Shown: piece after piece, positions 55,335-64,000 of the stretch
Layout: each line of letters opens with the position of its first letter
Position numbering within the stretch: the first letter of the stretch is position 1
Origin: Microcyclospora pomicola
Taxonomy: Eukaryota > Ascomycota > Dothideomycetes > Capnodiales
NCBI GenBank assembly: GCA_002786065.1
Contig: NHNY01000004.1
Location: 372,001 to 436,000 of the forward strand
Length of the DNA: 64,000 bases
Direction of reading: 5' to 3'
Notes under the pieces: model-generated
The model's input: only the letters and a program-made list of their open reading frames with translations
The model's database searches: none
What the model was told of the DNA's origin: nothing
Made by a program: the position numbers and the translations under genes

Positions 55335-57017
55335 TTAGGCTTCGTCTGCCTCAATCTCGCCTGCGCAATACACCACCACATCCCCTACCCGTCGCCAATC
55401 ATCGTGCCAATGCGTATTGAATCCCGACCAGCATCGCCCATAGCCCTTCGCCACTAGCGTCCCACCCAGCACATCCTCCATCTGCGCAAACATGACCAGC
55501 TTCTCCGGCCACACGGTCATCTGTTCCACCACCCACCGCGTTGGGTCGGCGTAGAACTCATCCGCCTCGTCCATATACGATCCGCGCTCCGCCAGCGGGA
55601 TGGTCAGCGGCGGCTCGCACGTCAACGCCCACGCCTCGAGCGATGGGTGGATCAGGTGACTGCGCCACGGCGTGCTATGGCACGGCATCAAGAAACCCAC
55701 CGTTGTCCGAGTGGAAGTGTCCTGCTCGAGTCTGGCTTCGTGGGCGCGGCGCAGGTGATGGAGCACGGCGATGACTCCGCTCTGGTGGACGCGCGTGATG
55801 TAGAATGCTAGCGTGCCGTTGATGGCGAGGATGGCTGTGCAGATGGCGAGGGATGAGGATTCCGAGAGCGAGGCGTACATCCGCGCCAGAGGCTGCGCGG
55901 CGAGCACGTGGAGGAGTGGGAGGAGCGGGTAGATGAAGCGGACTTCTTTGTGCGAGATCGTGGTGAGCGCCAAGACCGTGGTCAGGATGGCGAGGGCAAG
56001 GGTGAGGCGGATTTCCTGTTGCCTGGATTGGGGTTTGGAGCTCGGTTGCCGTCGTAGAGCTTGATACAGCCCGAGGCCGGCAAAAGGCAGAGAGGTGGTA
56101 AGAAGGAGAGGGAGGCCTTCGGTGAAATAGTAGTCGACGCGATTGGCGCCGTAGAAGACGGCGAGGGACTGGACGAGATTGACGTAGAGAAACTTCAAGG
56201 GTGGGAAAACCAGCTCGCCGTAGTAAGCTTGGTCTACGGCCACTGACAGGACCAGGACAGCCGACCCGCATGCTGCGGCTGTTCGAAGCAGGGTTGTGGC
56301 TTTGCGAAGGTCGCCTGACTGTATTGACGACGATAGGGCGATGGTGGCCCAGATCATGATGTTCGTCGGGCGTAAAATGCACGCAAACGCTGCAGTAATC
56401 AGAGAGATGTAAAGGTCCCCAGAGGGCGTCGGACTTTGCTTGGAGCCACTCTGCGAAGACAACCACGCCCAAGGCCAGTAGCACAATCCTAAGACTGTCA
56501 AAGTGGTTTCCAGCGAGTTTGATAATGTTCGCACGGAGCAGAACCATTTCCATGGGCTGAACACTGTGAGCAGAACCGCCGCTTTGATGGGCGTGCTTTC
56601 ATGCTCGTAAGTCCTGGATGCCAGCTTGATGGTGTGGAAGTCGGTGGAGGCGGCGAAGATGGCCTGGAGTACTCTAGGGGCTCCTAGCAGTAAAGTAGAT
56701 CGAAGTCCAAGATCTGCTTGCATCAGATTTCCCACTCCATTAGCAACGCGATAAGCGCCTGCAAACAGCAGAGGATGTATGGATGATCGTAATCGTTCTC
56801 GCCATTCCTGCTCGCCGAATCAATATTGGTTCATAGGCTTTGATGCGGACTCACGAACCCAGGTGATCCACGCACCACTTTGCGTTCCAAACGCGATTTG
56901 CCATGCTGGTTCTAGTGATTGGAAGTACTCATCGGGCTGGAAAAACGTGTTTATCGTGAAAGCGTTGATCAATCGGTACACGAACAAAGCCGTAAATATG
57001 GCTGATGCGGTCCGCAT
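55335..57017 (-). CDS. GPI10: GPI mannosyltransferase 3 (Gpi10/PIG-B, GT22)
   Basis: Two exons, complement(join(55335..56807,56859..57017)), 543 aa. It adds the third mannose to the GPI core in the ER lumen, using dolichol-P-mannose. Exon 1 carries a first membrane helix and the family motif [15 protein letters not shown]; across the 51-nt intron (GTTCGT donor) it continues [23 protein letters not shown], a diagnostic GT22 join. About nine further hydrophobic segments follow, with [11 protein letters not shown] and the late motif [16 protein letters not shown]. The soluble end includes HYIFVxx-free C-terminal [17 protein letters not shown]-like sequence. GPI-anchored substrates exist locally (10.5-11.4 kb). 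Confidence 0.92.
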
Positions 57018-58082
57018 AGTTCGCGGTATATGTCGATGGTCTCTCTTAAGGATTCATCGGAAGGAAGAAAGAAAAGGTGTTGTCCTTTCCACATAGCGAA
57101 GAAATTGGCAGCTTGTCACAGTGGAAGTACTGCCATTGGAAAAGGTGACCGCATGCAGGACTCAGTGTCTCTCATACAGGGATATGTACGTGCATGATTT
57201 AGAGTAGTGCCTCAGGCAACCACAAAGCTGCTTAACAATTTTACTTCGGAGTGTGACGGCCCCTGATGGATTATTGCACCCAACCTCATGCTTCGCGGAA
57301 TGTTCGTAAGGTACGCTTCCAACCTCATCGGCTGTTAAGATGCTCTTGATCTGTTCACGGAGCCTTTGATGTCTCTCTTCTACATACTCTCACATGTTCA
57401 GTATTGCATCAGCACTACTCCACCGGGCTTCACTATGCGATTCTATCTACCTTACCTTATTAGCTTTCGAACCTGCCTTGGAAGCTCTTGTTGCTCGAGA
57501 TGCATCGTCAATCTTACGACATTCCAAAAGCTGTCTGAGCGATCGTGCAGAGGAGATTCTCGCAGGCGAAAGAGGCTAATTATTGCAACACGATAGCTAA
57601 CTGAGTTGATGAGAAACACAAACTCGTGCTTTAGGTACGGGCGGGGACTACTGAACAACAATAAATTATCGAAAACTCGACTCTGGAGTGCGTCCTGCTA
57701 TCATCCCCCATATTTGCTTGTAGACCTCTGCTGTGTGTGCCATCAATCCCTGACCCCCATACAGGAAGCCGGAATCCAATGGCCGAGACTCAGGCCCTGA
57801 TCTAGACCTCGTCCTTTCTTCCTTCCTTGGGTCGCTGTCAAGTACATCTCTCAACGAAAAAAGGCTCAGCACGAATGATGGTTGCATGCAGAGGCATATT
57901 GAAAGGTGCCTCACCCCGCCGTGTCGATCAATGAGCGTAGGCTCTCCCGCAAAGCCATGATTTCGACACAATGCTAAGTGAAGTGCGCGTGTTGCTGGGC
58001 CCACTACCTTCCTTGAGATGTTCAACGTGCTGAAAGTGCCAGACGGCATGATCGGCACTATCGACGTTGTGATTGTATGCTT
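57018..58082. other. intergenic, no gene seen
   Basis: 1.07 kb between the GPI10 start and the three-TM orphan's stop. No gene recognised. Confidence 0.5.
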
Positions 58083-59654
58083 TCAGGCAAGGTTCGCAGG
58101 CACATACTTTACATCTGGCCAGGTCGGCCACCTTCCTACGTCCAGTTCAGGCGGGAATCCCGTGAGTCCCAGCAACCATGCCGCGGGCTCCCTCCATCCC
58201 TCCTTCAGGCTCGCAAACTCTGTCTTCAGCCGTGCGTCAACCCAGGCTTCACCCCACCACTCCGGCACTTCGACCCCTGGGCCCTCGACATACCGGCCTG
58301 TGGTCGGATCCACTTTGACAGAATGATCCGCCAGCCAAAGAAGCGCGAAACATATCAGATCTGGCCGTACGGGCTGCCCCATATTCGTGCGCGTGCTGCT
58401 CGTCGTGCCTCCGGGTGCAAAATAATTGAGGCTGATGACCATCGAGGTATAGCCTGCGCGGTACAGCGTGTGCAGTTGTTCGGACGTGGCTTTAGGCAGG
58501 GGCTTCTCGAGTATAGGCCGACCAGACATCCGCTTGTTGACGTCCATTGATTGCTGGTCGAGTTGCAGTCCGAGCCATGTGCGTAACGGTTTCTCTTCGA
58601 TGTCTAGAAAAATAAGAGCAATCTCCGTGGCAACATGGCAAAAATCCGCTGATAATGAGCCGTATTGCTTTTCAACAGATCTAGCGTAGTACGATCGCAT
58701 AACTTTGTTAGGCCTTGGAGACCATGCCGAGTGATCTTCGAGCTCGGCGGTGATCCGCTTGTGCGCCTTATTCCGCGTGAGCCCTCGCATTCTTTTACGG
58801 GTATCGTCGACATCAAACACGTATTGTGCTGGTCGGAGGCCTTTGTTGCGGCCTAGAAGTCCGAAGGCAAGACAGAGACCCTCTCCGTTGTACCCATCCA
58901 TGGTGAACGGGCGGGAGGCCAGCAGTCCCACTGGAAGACTGTTTATAGCTCGCGAGACGCGTCGTCGGAATCCTTGGCCCTCTCCCCACAGGAGAGATAC
59001 ATCACCAGTCTCTGTCTCCAGACCATCATCGTAGATACAAGGTCCCAATGGCCAAGCTGGACTGTAGATCAGGGTGTTTTTATTCTCCCCAAACTTCTCT
59101 AGTATTGCTGTAGGGTCTTGCCACAGTCCCTCGGGAGGTCTGAGCGCGAAGCCCCAAGCATCTGAGGCCTGCGATAGCTTTCTGTTGGTTCCAGATTGAT
59201 CAGCCAGCCGTATCCAAGCCGTCTTATCGCCACACATGTCCTTGTAGATCGCCCGGATAGCTGTTCTGCTGTTCCCGGTCCATGCCAGCCAGCGATTCTC
59301 GATATATCTTCGATTCCGCCAGGCTGGCAATGCATACCTAACAATGGCGATTGTGGTAGCCGTCGACAGTGCCAGAACGCCAAGTGCGTCATTATTATTG
59401 CCCGAGAGGAACGACAAGACAATCAAGCTGAAAGAGATCGCGAGTAACGTGGAGATGATTGTCCACCACCAGTGCTCAAAACGGGCGATACGGAAACGAA
59501 ACGTCCACATGCTCTGATCCTCAGCAACGGCGACGACGGTCGTCGCAAGACCCTGTAGCAAGGATGTTACGACTGCAAGGCCGATGGAACTCCATAGTAA
59601 GGCCGTACGGCCACCGTTGCCAAACCAGATCGCAGGATCTTCGCGAGCTGCCAT
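58083..59654 (-). CDS. orphan membrane protein with three N-terminal TM helices
   Basis: Single exon from the ATG at 59654, 523 aa. TM segments lie near residues 17-45 (TALLWSSIGLAVVTSLLQGL), 62-84 (WTIISTLLAISFSLIVLSFL) and 88-108 (ALGVLALSTATTIAIVRYAL). The remaining ~410 residues are soluble, with motifs such as WPLGPCIYDDGLETETGDVSL, GEGLCLAFGLLGRNKGL, SLSADFCHVATEIALIFLD and EVPEWWGEAWVDARLKTE. I do not recognise the family. The last codons may be an alternative end: a possible donor (GTAAAG) lies after WPTWPD. The frame is open 48 codons further upstream but only from a TTG. Confidence 0.68.
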   Translation of the reverse strand: MAAREDPAIWFGNGGRTALLWSSIGLAVVTSLLQGLATTVVAVAEDQSMWTFRFRIARFEHWWWTIISTLLAISFSLIVLSFLSGNNNDALGVLALSTATTIAIVRYALPAWRNRRYIENRWLAWTGNSRTAIRAIYKDMCGDKTAWIRLADQSGTNRKLSQASDAWGFALRPPEGLWQDPTAILEKFGENKNTLIYSPAWPLGPCIYDDGLETETGDVSLLWGEGQGFRRRVSRAINSLPVGLLASRPFTMDGYNGEGLCLAFGLLGRNKGLRPAQYVFDVDDTRKRMRGLTRNKAHKRITAELEDHSAWSPRPNKVMRSYYARSVEKQYGSLSADFCHVATEIALIFLDIEEKPLRTWLGLQLDQQSMDVNKRMSGRPILEKPLPKATSEQLHTLYRAGYTSMVISLNYFAPGGTTSSTRTNMGQPVRPDLICFALLWLADHSVKVDPTTGRYVEGPGVEVPEWWGEAWVDARLKTEFASLKEGWREPAAWLLGLTGFPPELDVGRWPTWPDVKYVPANLA

Positions 59655-60942
59655 CTCACATCTACTTATAGCAAAGAACAAGCAGGTTGTGTATAGCGTT
59701 CTCAAACGCAGTTCGAAAGATCGTGCGGATATCTCAGATAAGTTGAGCGATCTGGTTGCAAAAGAACCTGTGGAGAGCTCGTATTTGACCACGTCCAAAG
59801 CAGTCCAAAGGAGGCACAGATCAGCACACCATCATCAGAAGGCCAAGCCTCCAAGAGTTTCAGCCACTGGTATCCTGAACATCTCGTGGACTTGTCTCAG
59901 CCTGCAGTGCCACGTCCCCGGACCATCGACAGGGCAACGAGCTGAAAGGGCTGATTTGCTCCGCAGGAACGGCACTCTGAGGTTGAATTCATCATACATT
60001 GTTCAGCAAATTGAAAGATCGTTGCTTGGAGGTAGGGCAGATGCCAGACCCACGAAGGTAATGTGTGGTGTGATCTTCAACATGGCCAGCCCATAGTTTG
60101 GTGGCGGAGGGATTCGCCGATTGATAGGCTCAGATAGCGACGTTGCCATCCTTGGCGCCGGACACATGTGCACTTTGAAGCATCCTCGTGCGGGGCGGTA
60201 TGCGCTGCTCGGACGCGCCGATCAAGGATAGTCTCCAGCTTTCGATGTGTGCTGTAGAGTAGCCTTTGCCCGCATTCACCGTGGCCCCTCCCCCGGCGAT
60301 TCTGTACATTGCCAACAATTGCGCGCGGGCTTCTGCCGTGTATCCAGATCATGACAGAAGGCCCTGAACATAGTATTGGACACGAGTATCTGCCCGGACG
60401 TTCCTGGAACATCCATCGGACTCACGACTCGGTTGAGGTCATTCGGAAATCCTGTGTTGATGTTGGCAACAGTCGGTTCTCGCCACGCAGGCACTTCCCA
60501 GGCCAGCGTGGCAGGCCGCTGCAGATCTGTACGCTCCTAGTACTACTACGGAGTAGACCGAGGCGAATGGCCTCTCAGTCTGGTTCATGTTGCAGGGTTT
60601 AGGATGGCGTAGGTGTGAAAAGGGAGTGCCGGGTTGATTGAACTAGCGATAGCAAAGACTGTACGGCCCCTCGTCTGGGACATTGCTAGGACATAGCTGG
60701 GTCACTTAAGTCCATCGATCGATCTTGTGCTGCAAGTGTGCAATACATGTAGGTAGGAAGGAGAAATGGTGTATGGTATAGATGTGGACCACAACTTTCG
60801 ACCTTCAGTCTACCTAGAGTACGTCTGGTCGGAAACTCCGCCTAACGCCGAGTTGTGTTTTGAAAACAGCTACAGACGTCGTCACTGTTAGACACGTATA
60901 ATTCACGTGGGGGCGTCGATCGCACTCGAGGACACCGGCAGA
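59655..60942. other. intergenic between divergent genes, no gene seen
   Basis: 1.29 kb holding the promoters of the three-TM orphan and IMA1. Open frames overlap on both strands and have no motif. Confidence 0.5.
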
Positions 60943-63057
60943 ATGAGCTTTCTTCGCCGGCGGATTCACTGCCACTATTGTAATCAGCGCAGTCCATATG
61001 CACGATCTGCTGGCATCCGGCAGTTCCAGTGCGATCAATGCGAGGCGATCAATACCCTGGATGCCAAAGGCGATATCGACGACACTACGCCGGCTCCCGC
61101 TTCGCCAACAAAGGCACCTCCTACATACACGCGACGCTTGGCGCCCTCGCTCGATCACCAACGGGAAGACATCTTCTGCCGCGAGTGCCAGCATAATCAG
61201 CTTGTCTACCAACAAAGTTTGGCCAATTACCTGCCCGACGAAGATGATCCCACGTATCAACAGTACGAAGATGCGCTGCCTCAATTCAAAGCGGAGCTGG
61301 AACAACGACACCCTCAGATCTGTGCAAAGTGTGCTCCGCGAGCTCAACACATGCTCAATCGGGCAGATGTCTACGCAGCATCAGACAACATGAGTAGACT
61401 GAGCAGTGCAACAAAGAGAACTGGAACGATAGCCAGCAGGGATGACTGGAGTAAGAGAAGTACGAGGATGATCCTGGATATTTGTGGCCTGCTGAAGAAC
61501 ACGAGTCTGGCGGTGCAAGTGGGATGGCATGCATACGAGATGCTCGCCGCCAAAGAACTTTTCGAAATTTCCCATATCACACGACTTCACCCTTCTCAAG
61601 CTGGAGCCCTCGACGGTCGGCAGGGAAGCTGTCCTCTGCAAAATTTCAGTATTCTCAACCCCAACTGCTGGTATGAGAGTATCTCCACAGCTCTCTCGAT
61701 CTCTCTGCTTCTGATTTGGCACAACCCTGATCTGAGACACTGGTATCATGATAAGCACCGCATCGTGGCTATCACTGGACAAACCCAATACTACGTTCTC
61801 CAATGCATTTTGTTGGTGGTTCGGATGGGCGCGTTCTACTACCTTTCCACGTGGCACTTTGCTCAGCACTTGTCGGAATGGAAGCGATTTGCATTCCACG
61901 GCTTATCCGTTGCTTTCATGCTTGTCGTGCAGCTGCTTAGCAACACCGCGATTGAGCCTGTGGTGTGGAAGCTGAATATGAAGATCACTCCTAAACCAGG
62001 AGACGGTAACATTTTCGGCCGGCTCTTGAGTCCTGTTGACCAGCCACACACTTCAAGATCATCTGAAATTCCACCGCGGGCATTGCTCAGCCCTCAGACA
62101 TCCACGTCATTCCCCATTGCCAATCTTGCACCTGCTCGGAGCCTAAGACTACCCACTCCGCCTTATGACGAAAACGTGGATGCTATGGACATTGACTCTA
62201 CACCACCTGCTCAAGTGGGAAATTCCAGAGCACGCAGTCGCAACGGTTTTCACTCAAGTGGTATAGGTCTACCGGATGCCACATTGGCTGTCCGTAGCAC
62301 CTACAATTATAACCCGATCGCAGAGCAGCCATCAGGATGGGGTGCTGTTCGGAATGAGACTTTTGCCATTCAGTCGCAAACCCGACAAGACGCAGACCGG
62401 CAACGAACGGAACAAGCGCAGCAGAACAAGGCACGATTCACCCACATCGATCCAAGTCCATTTCGCGGCTGTCTACCACAAGCTCCGATGAGTATGGAGC
62501 GTCGTTTACGCAACCCACCAACACAGGTGTATTTTAAGAAGACGCCATTGAGCGAACAGCAAAATTTCCTTGGTCAAATGCGTGAAGGCATACGAGGCGG
62601 AACCACTTTCAATTCAGACCAGAGCGCAGGAAACGAAGGGCAAGGACATGACTTCGAGGCAGGAGCACCAGCAAGGTTCCGCACGAAAGGAGAATTGGAG
62701 CTTCGCCAGAGCGCTTGGCAGCTCCCATCGGATGGCAGAGACACCACCGGCTTGGAAGACATGTTCGGTGGCAGCTTCAACATCGAAGATCGCCCAGCCG
62801 TTCACACCCTGTCCCAGACCACCAGGCCTCACAGTGGGGGTACAAGCATTACGCCTAGCATGGTGCTGATTGTAGGTCTTCCGGTGGTTATCATTCTAGC
62901 GTTTTCGACAGAGTCAATTCGACGACCCACAGCTTTGTGGTTGCTTCGCATACTCATGGACGCGGGGGTTCTACCTCGTGATGACATCACGGCGCAAGCT
63001 ATGGATCGTGATCCATCTGCTGTAGCAATAATGGGCAATGATGGCACTACACAATGA
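60943..63057 (+). CDS. IMA1: inner nuclear membrane protein Ima1 (Samp1/NET5 homologue)
   Basis: Single exon, 704 aa (fission yeast 674). The Ima1 N-terminal domain holds four CxxC knuckles: CHYC, CDQC, CREC and CAKC, with QFQCDQCEAINTLDAKG, IFCRECQHNQLVYQQSLANY and LPDEDDPTYQQYEDALPQFK typical of the family. Hydrophobic segments follow (STALSISLLLIW, VLQCILLVVRMGAFYYLS, GLSVAFMLVVQLLSN), then a long polar loop and a last membrane segment (SMVLIVGLPVVIILAFS) near the C terminus. Ima1 resides in the inner nuclear envelope, where it supports nuclear integrity and chromatin-microtubule links. The ATG giving MSFLRRRIHCHYC is the family start; the open GTG frame upstream is not used. Confidence 0.93.
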   Translation: MSFLRRRIHCHYCNQRSPYARSAGIRQFQCDQCEAINTLDAKGDIDDTTPAPASPTKAPPTYTRRLAPSLDHQREDIFCRECQHNQLVYQQSLANYLPDEDDPTYQQYEDALPQFKAELEQRHPQICAKCAPRAQHMLNRADVYAASDNMSRLSSATKRTGTIASRDDWSKRSTRMILDICGLLKNTSLAVQVGWHAYEMLAAKELFEISHITRLHPSQAGALDGRQGSCPLQNFSILNPNCWYESISTALSISLLLIWHNPDLRHWYHDKHRIVAITGQTQYYVLQCILLVVRMGAFYYLSTWHFAQHLSEWKRFAFHGLSVAFMLVVQLLSNTAIEPVVWKLNMKITPKPGDGNIFGRLLSPVDQPHTSRSSEIPPRALLSPQTSTSFPIANLAPARSLRLPTPPYDENVDAMDIDSTPPAQVGNSRARSRNGFHSSGIGLPDATLAVRSTYNYNPIAEQPSGWGAVRNETFAIQSQTRQDADRQRTEQAQQNKARFTHIDPSPFRGCLPQAPMSMERRLRNPPTQVYFKKTPLSEQQNFLGQMREGIRGGTTFNSDQSAGNEGQGHDFEAGAPARFRTKGELELRQSAWQLPSDGRDTTGLEDMFGGSFNIEDRPAVHTLSQTTRPHSGGTSITPSMVLIVGLPVVIILAFSTESIRRPTALWLLRILMDAGVLPRDDITAQAMDRDPSAVAIMGNDGTTQ

Positions 63058-63843
63058 CCCTTGCAGGACTCCCAATGGAAATGTGCGGATGACGACTGTG
63101 AGCAATTACTTCCAGAGCTGTCAGATGTAGAGTCATACCAGCTTCTTGCGTGGGCTTCGTATAGCGACAGGCGTTTTTGGGAAGCAGGTACTTTTTAGAT
63201 ACCCCATTTGCCTTGGAATGCAGGATCATGAAGCCGCTGAAGCGCAAGCATAGCGATGAACGGTTGGTGGTCGTCGACGAGGCATAAGCGATGATACCGT
63301 GCTATACATCGTCACGTTGTTCTTCCGACAACCCGATCCTGGTCCGAATTGCATCTCCACTTTCGTATTGCATATGCGCAGAAGGTTCTGGCTGTAGATC
63401 CCGGCATGTTCTCCACTAGCTACGAGACAAAGGGATCAATGCATCTAGGGGCGACCCTGTTAGATACGAGCACGTCTGCTCCACTGCTGAGCATTCGACA
63501 TGCGACGAATACTTTCCGTAATGAAGTAGTGGGCCTTTTCGGCCGCGTCAGCAAGCCACAGGTGAAGCGTGGTGGGACCGAAATTCACCGATGCTTTTTG
63601 CGCCTGCTCGACACCGCATCGGCTCTACCTCTTGAGTGCAGCTCGGACTGCTATGTATGATGGAAGAAGTCGAAGCCGGTTCCCTAGGGTTCGCGCGATG
63701 TGACGATCATGCCATGCTGCAATGCTGGGTGGAGGATCGCAAATCCAGCCTCGTAGCTAATCGATCCTCGATTCCATGAGTCCCATCACACCGTGTCAGC
63801 CTTGCGGCCCGCAGCGCGGAAGCGGTAGTGTTAAGTGGACTGC
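63058..63843. other. intergenic, no gene seen
   Basis: 786 bp after IMA1. A 103-codon plus-strand frame (63349-63660) starts at TTG and has no recognisable content. Confidence 0.45.
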
Positions 63844-64000
63844 ATGCGATGGAACAGAGCCTTCTCGCCTCGAACTTCTCACACGTCGACGTACCCTAAC
63901 GGCTCGGTCTCCGCAGATGACTTGCTGACAGTCGCGGCTTCGATCTCCGCCATTCTTCGGCTCTGTGATGGAGGACCCGTGCCCGAGTCGTGCAAGCAGA
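63844..64000 (+). CDS. possible start of a gene cut by the window edge
   Basis: From an ATG at 63844 the frame stays open to the edge (52 codons). It reads MRWNRAFSPRTSHTSTYPNG then SVSADDLLTVAASISAILRL and CDGGPVPESCKQ; the second part looks like a helical protein segment. A stop lies just upstream, so the ATG would be the start unless an exon joins at the CCGCAG at 63911-63916. No family recognised. Confidence 0.25.
   Translation, partial: MRWNRAFSPRTSHTSTYPNGSVSADDLLTVAASISAILRLCDGGPVPESCKQ

Overview
This is nuclear DNA of a filamentous ascomycete (Pezizomycotina). The supporting signs are dense genes with few short introns (mostly 44-106 nt, GT..AG, CTRAC-like branch points 10-20 nt before the acceptor), a full set of fungal housekeeping proteins, an NADP-glutamate dehydrogenase, a SepH/Cdc7-type septation kinase and a tRNA-Phe with an intron. 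The protein styles and the penicillin-acyltransferase-like gene suggest Dothideomycetes, but the sequence alone does not prove the class. Most genes are ordinary and single copy. I see no secondary-metabolite cluster, no intact transposon, no rRNA and no CRISPR. || Layout. 0-6 kb: the end of a DUF3237 protein, an FAD/NAD(P)-binding oxidoreductase, COA1 (complex IV assembly) and LST8 (TOR complexes). 6-12.4 kb is the most accessory part: a 2.5 kb non-coding stretch with small tandem repeats and a possible chromodomain fossil, then an unrecognised gene built from regular ~135-bp exon+intron units, a 42-bp tandem repeat array, and a GPI-anchored secreted protein. 12.4-23.5 kb: RTT106 histone chaperone, a disordered orphan, mitochondrial malonyl-CoA:ACP transacylase, NADP-GDH and COX8. 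23.9-35 kb: ELP1 (Elongator), an acyltransferase of the isopenicillin N acyltransferase fold, NEM1 phosphatase, eIF2B-beta, ALG14 and a 70-aa orphan. 35-47 kb: tRNA-Phe(GAA), a Cys/His zinc-binding protein, a DENN+C1 protein and a disordered orphan. 47-64 kb: mitochondrial ribosomal protein bL32m, septin CDC10, SepH kinase, GPI10 mannosyltransferase, a three-TM orphan, IMA1 (inner nuclear membrane) and the start of a possible gene at the right edge. || The genes do not form one pathway. Themes recur: mitochondria (COA1, MCT1, COX8, bL32m), ER glycosylation and GPI synthesis (ALG14, GPI10, plus a GPI-anchored substrate), nuclear envelope (NEM1, IMA1), translation and TOR (LST8, eIF2B-beta, ELP1, tRNA-Phe) and cytokinesis (septin next to SepH). 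The most unusual object is the gene at 8.5-10.1 kb, whose exons and introns appear to have been duplicated together as units. Four of its introns are exactly 48 nt, and three of those carry no stop in frame.
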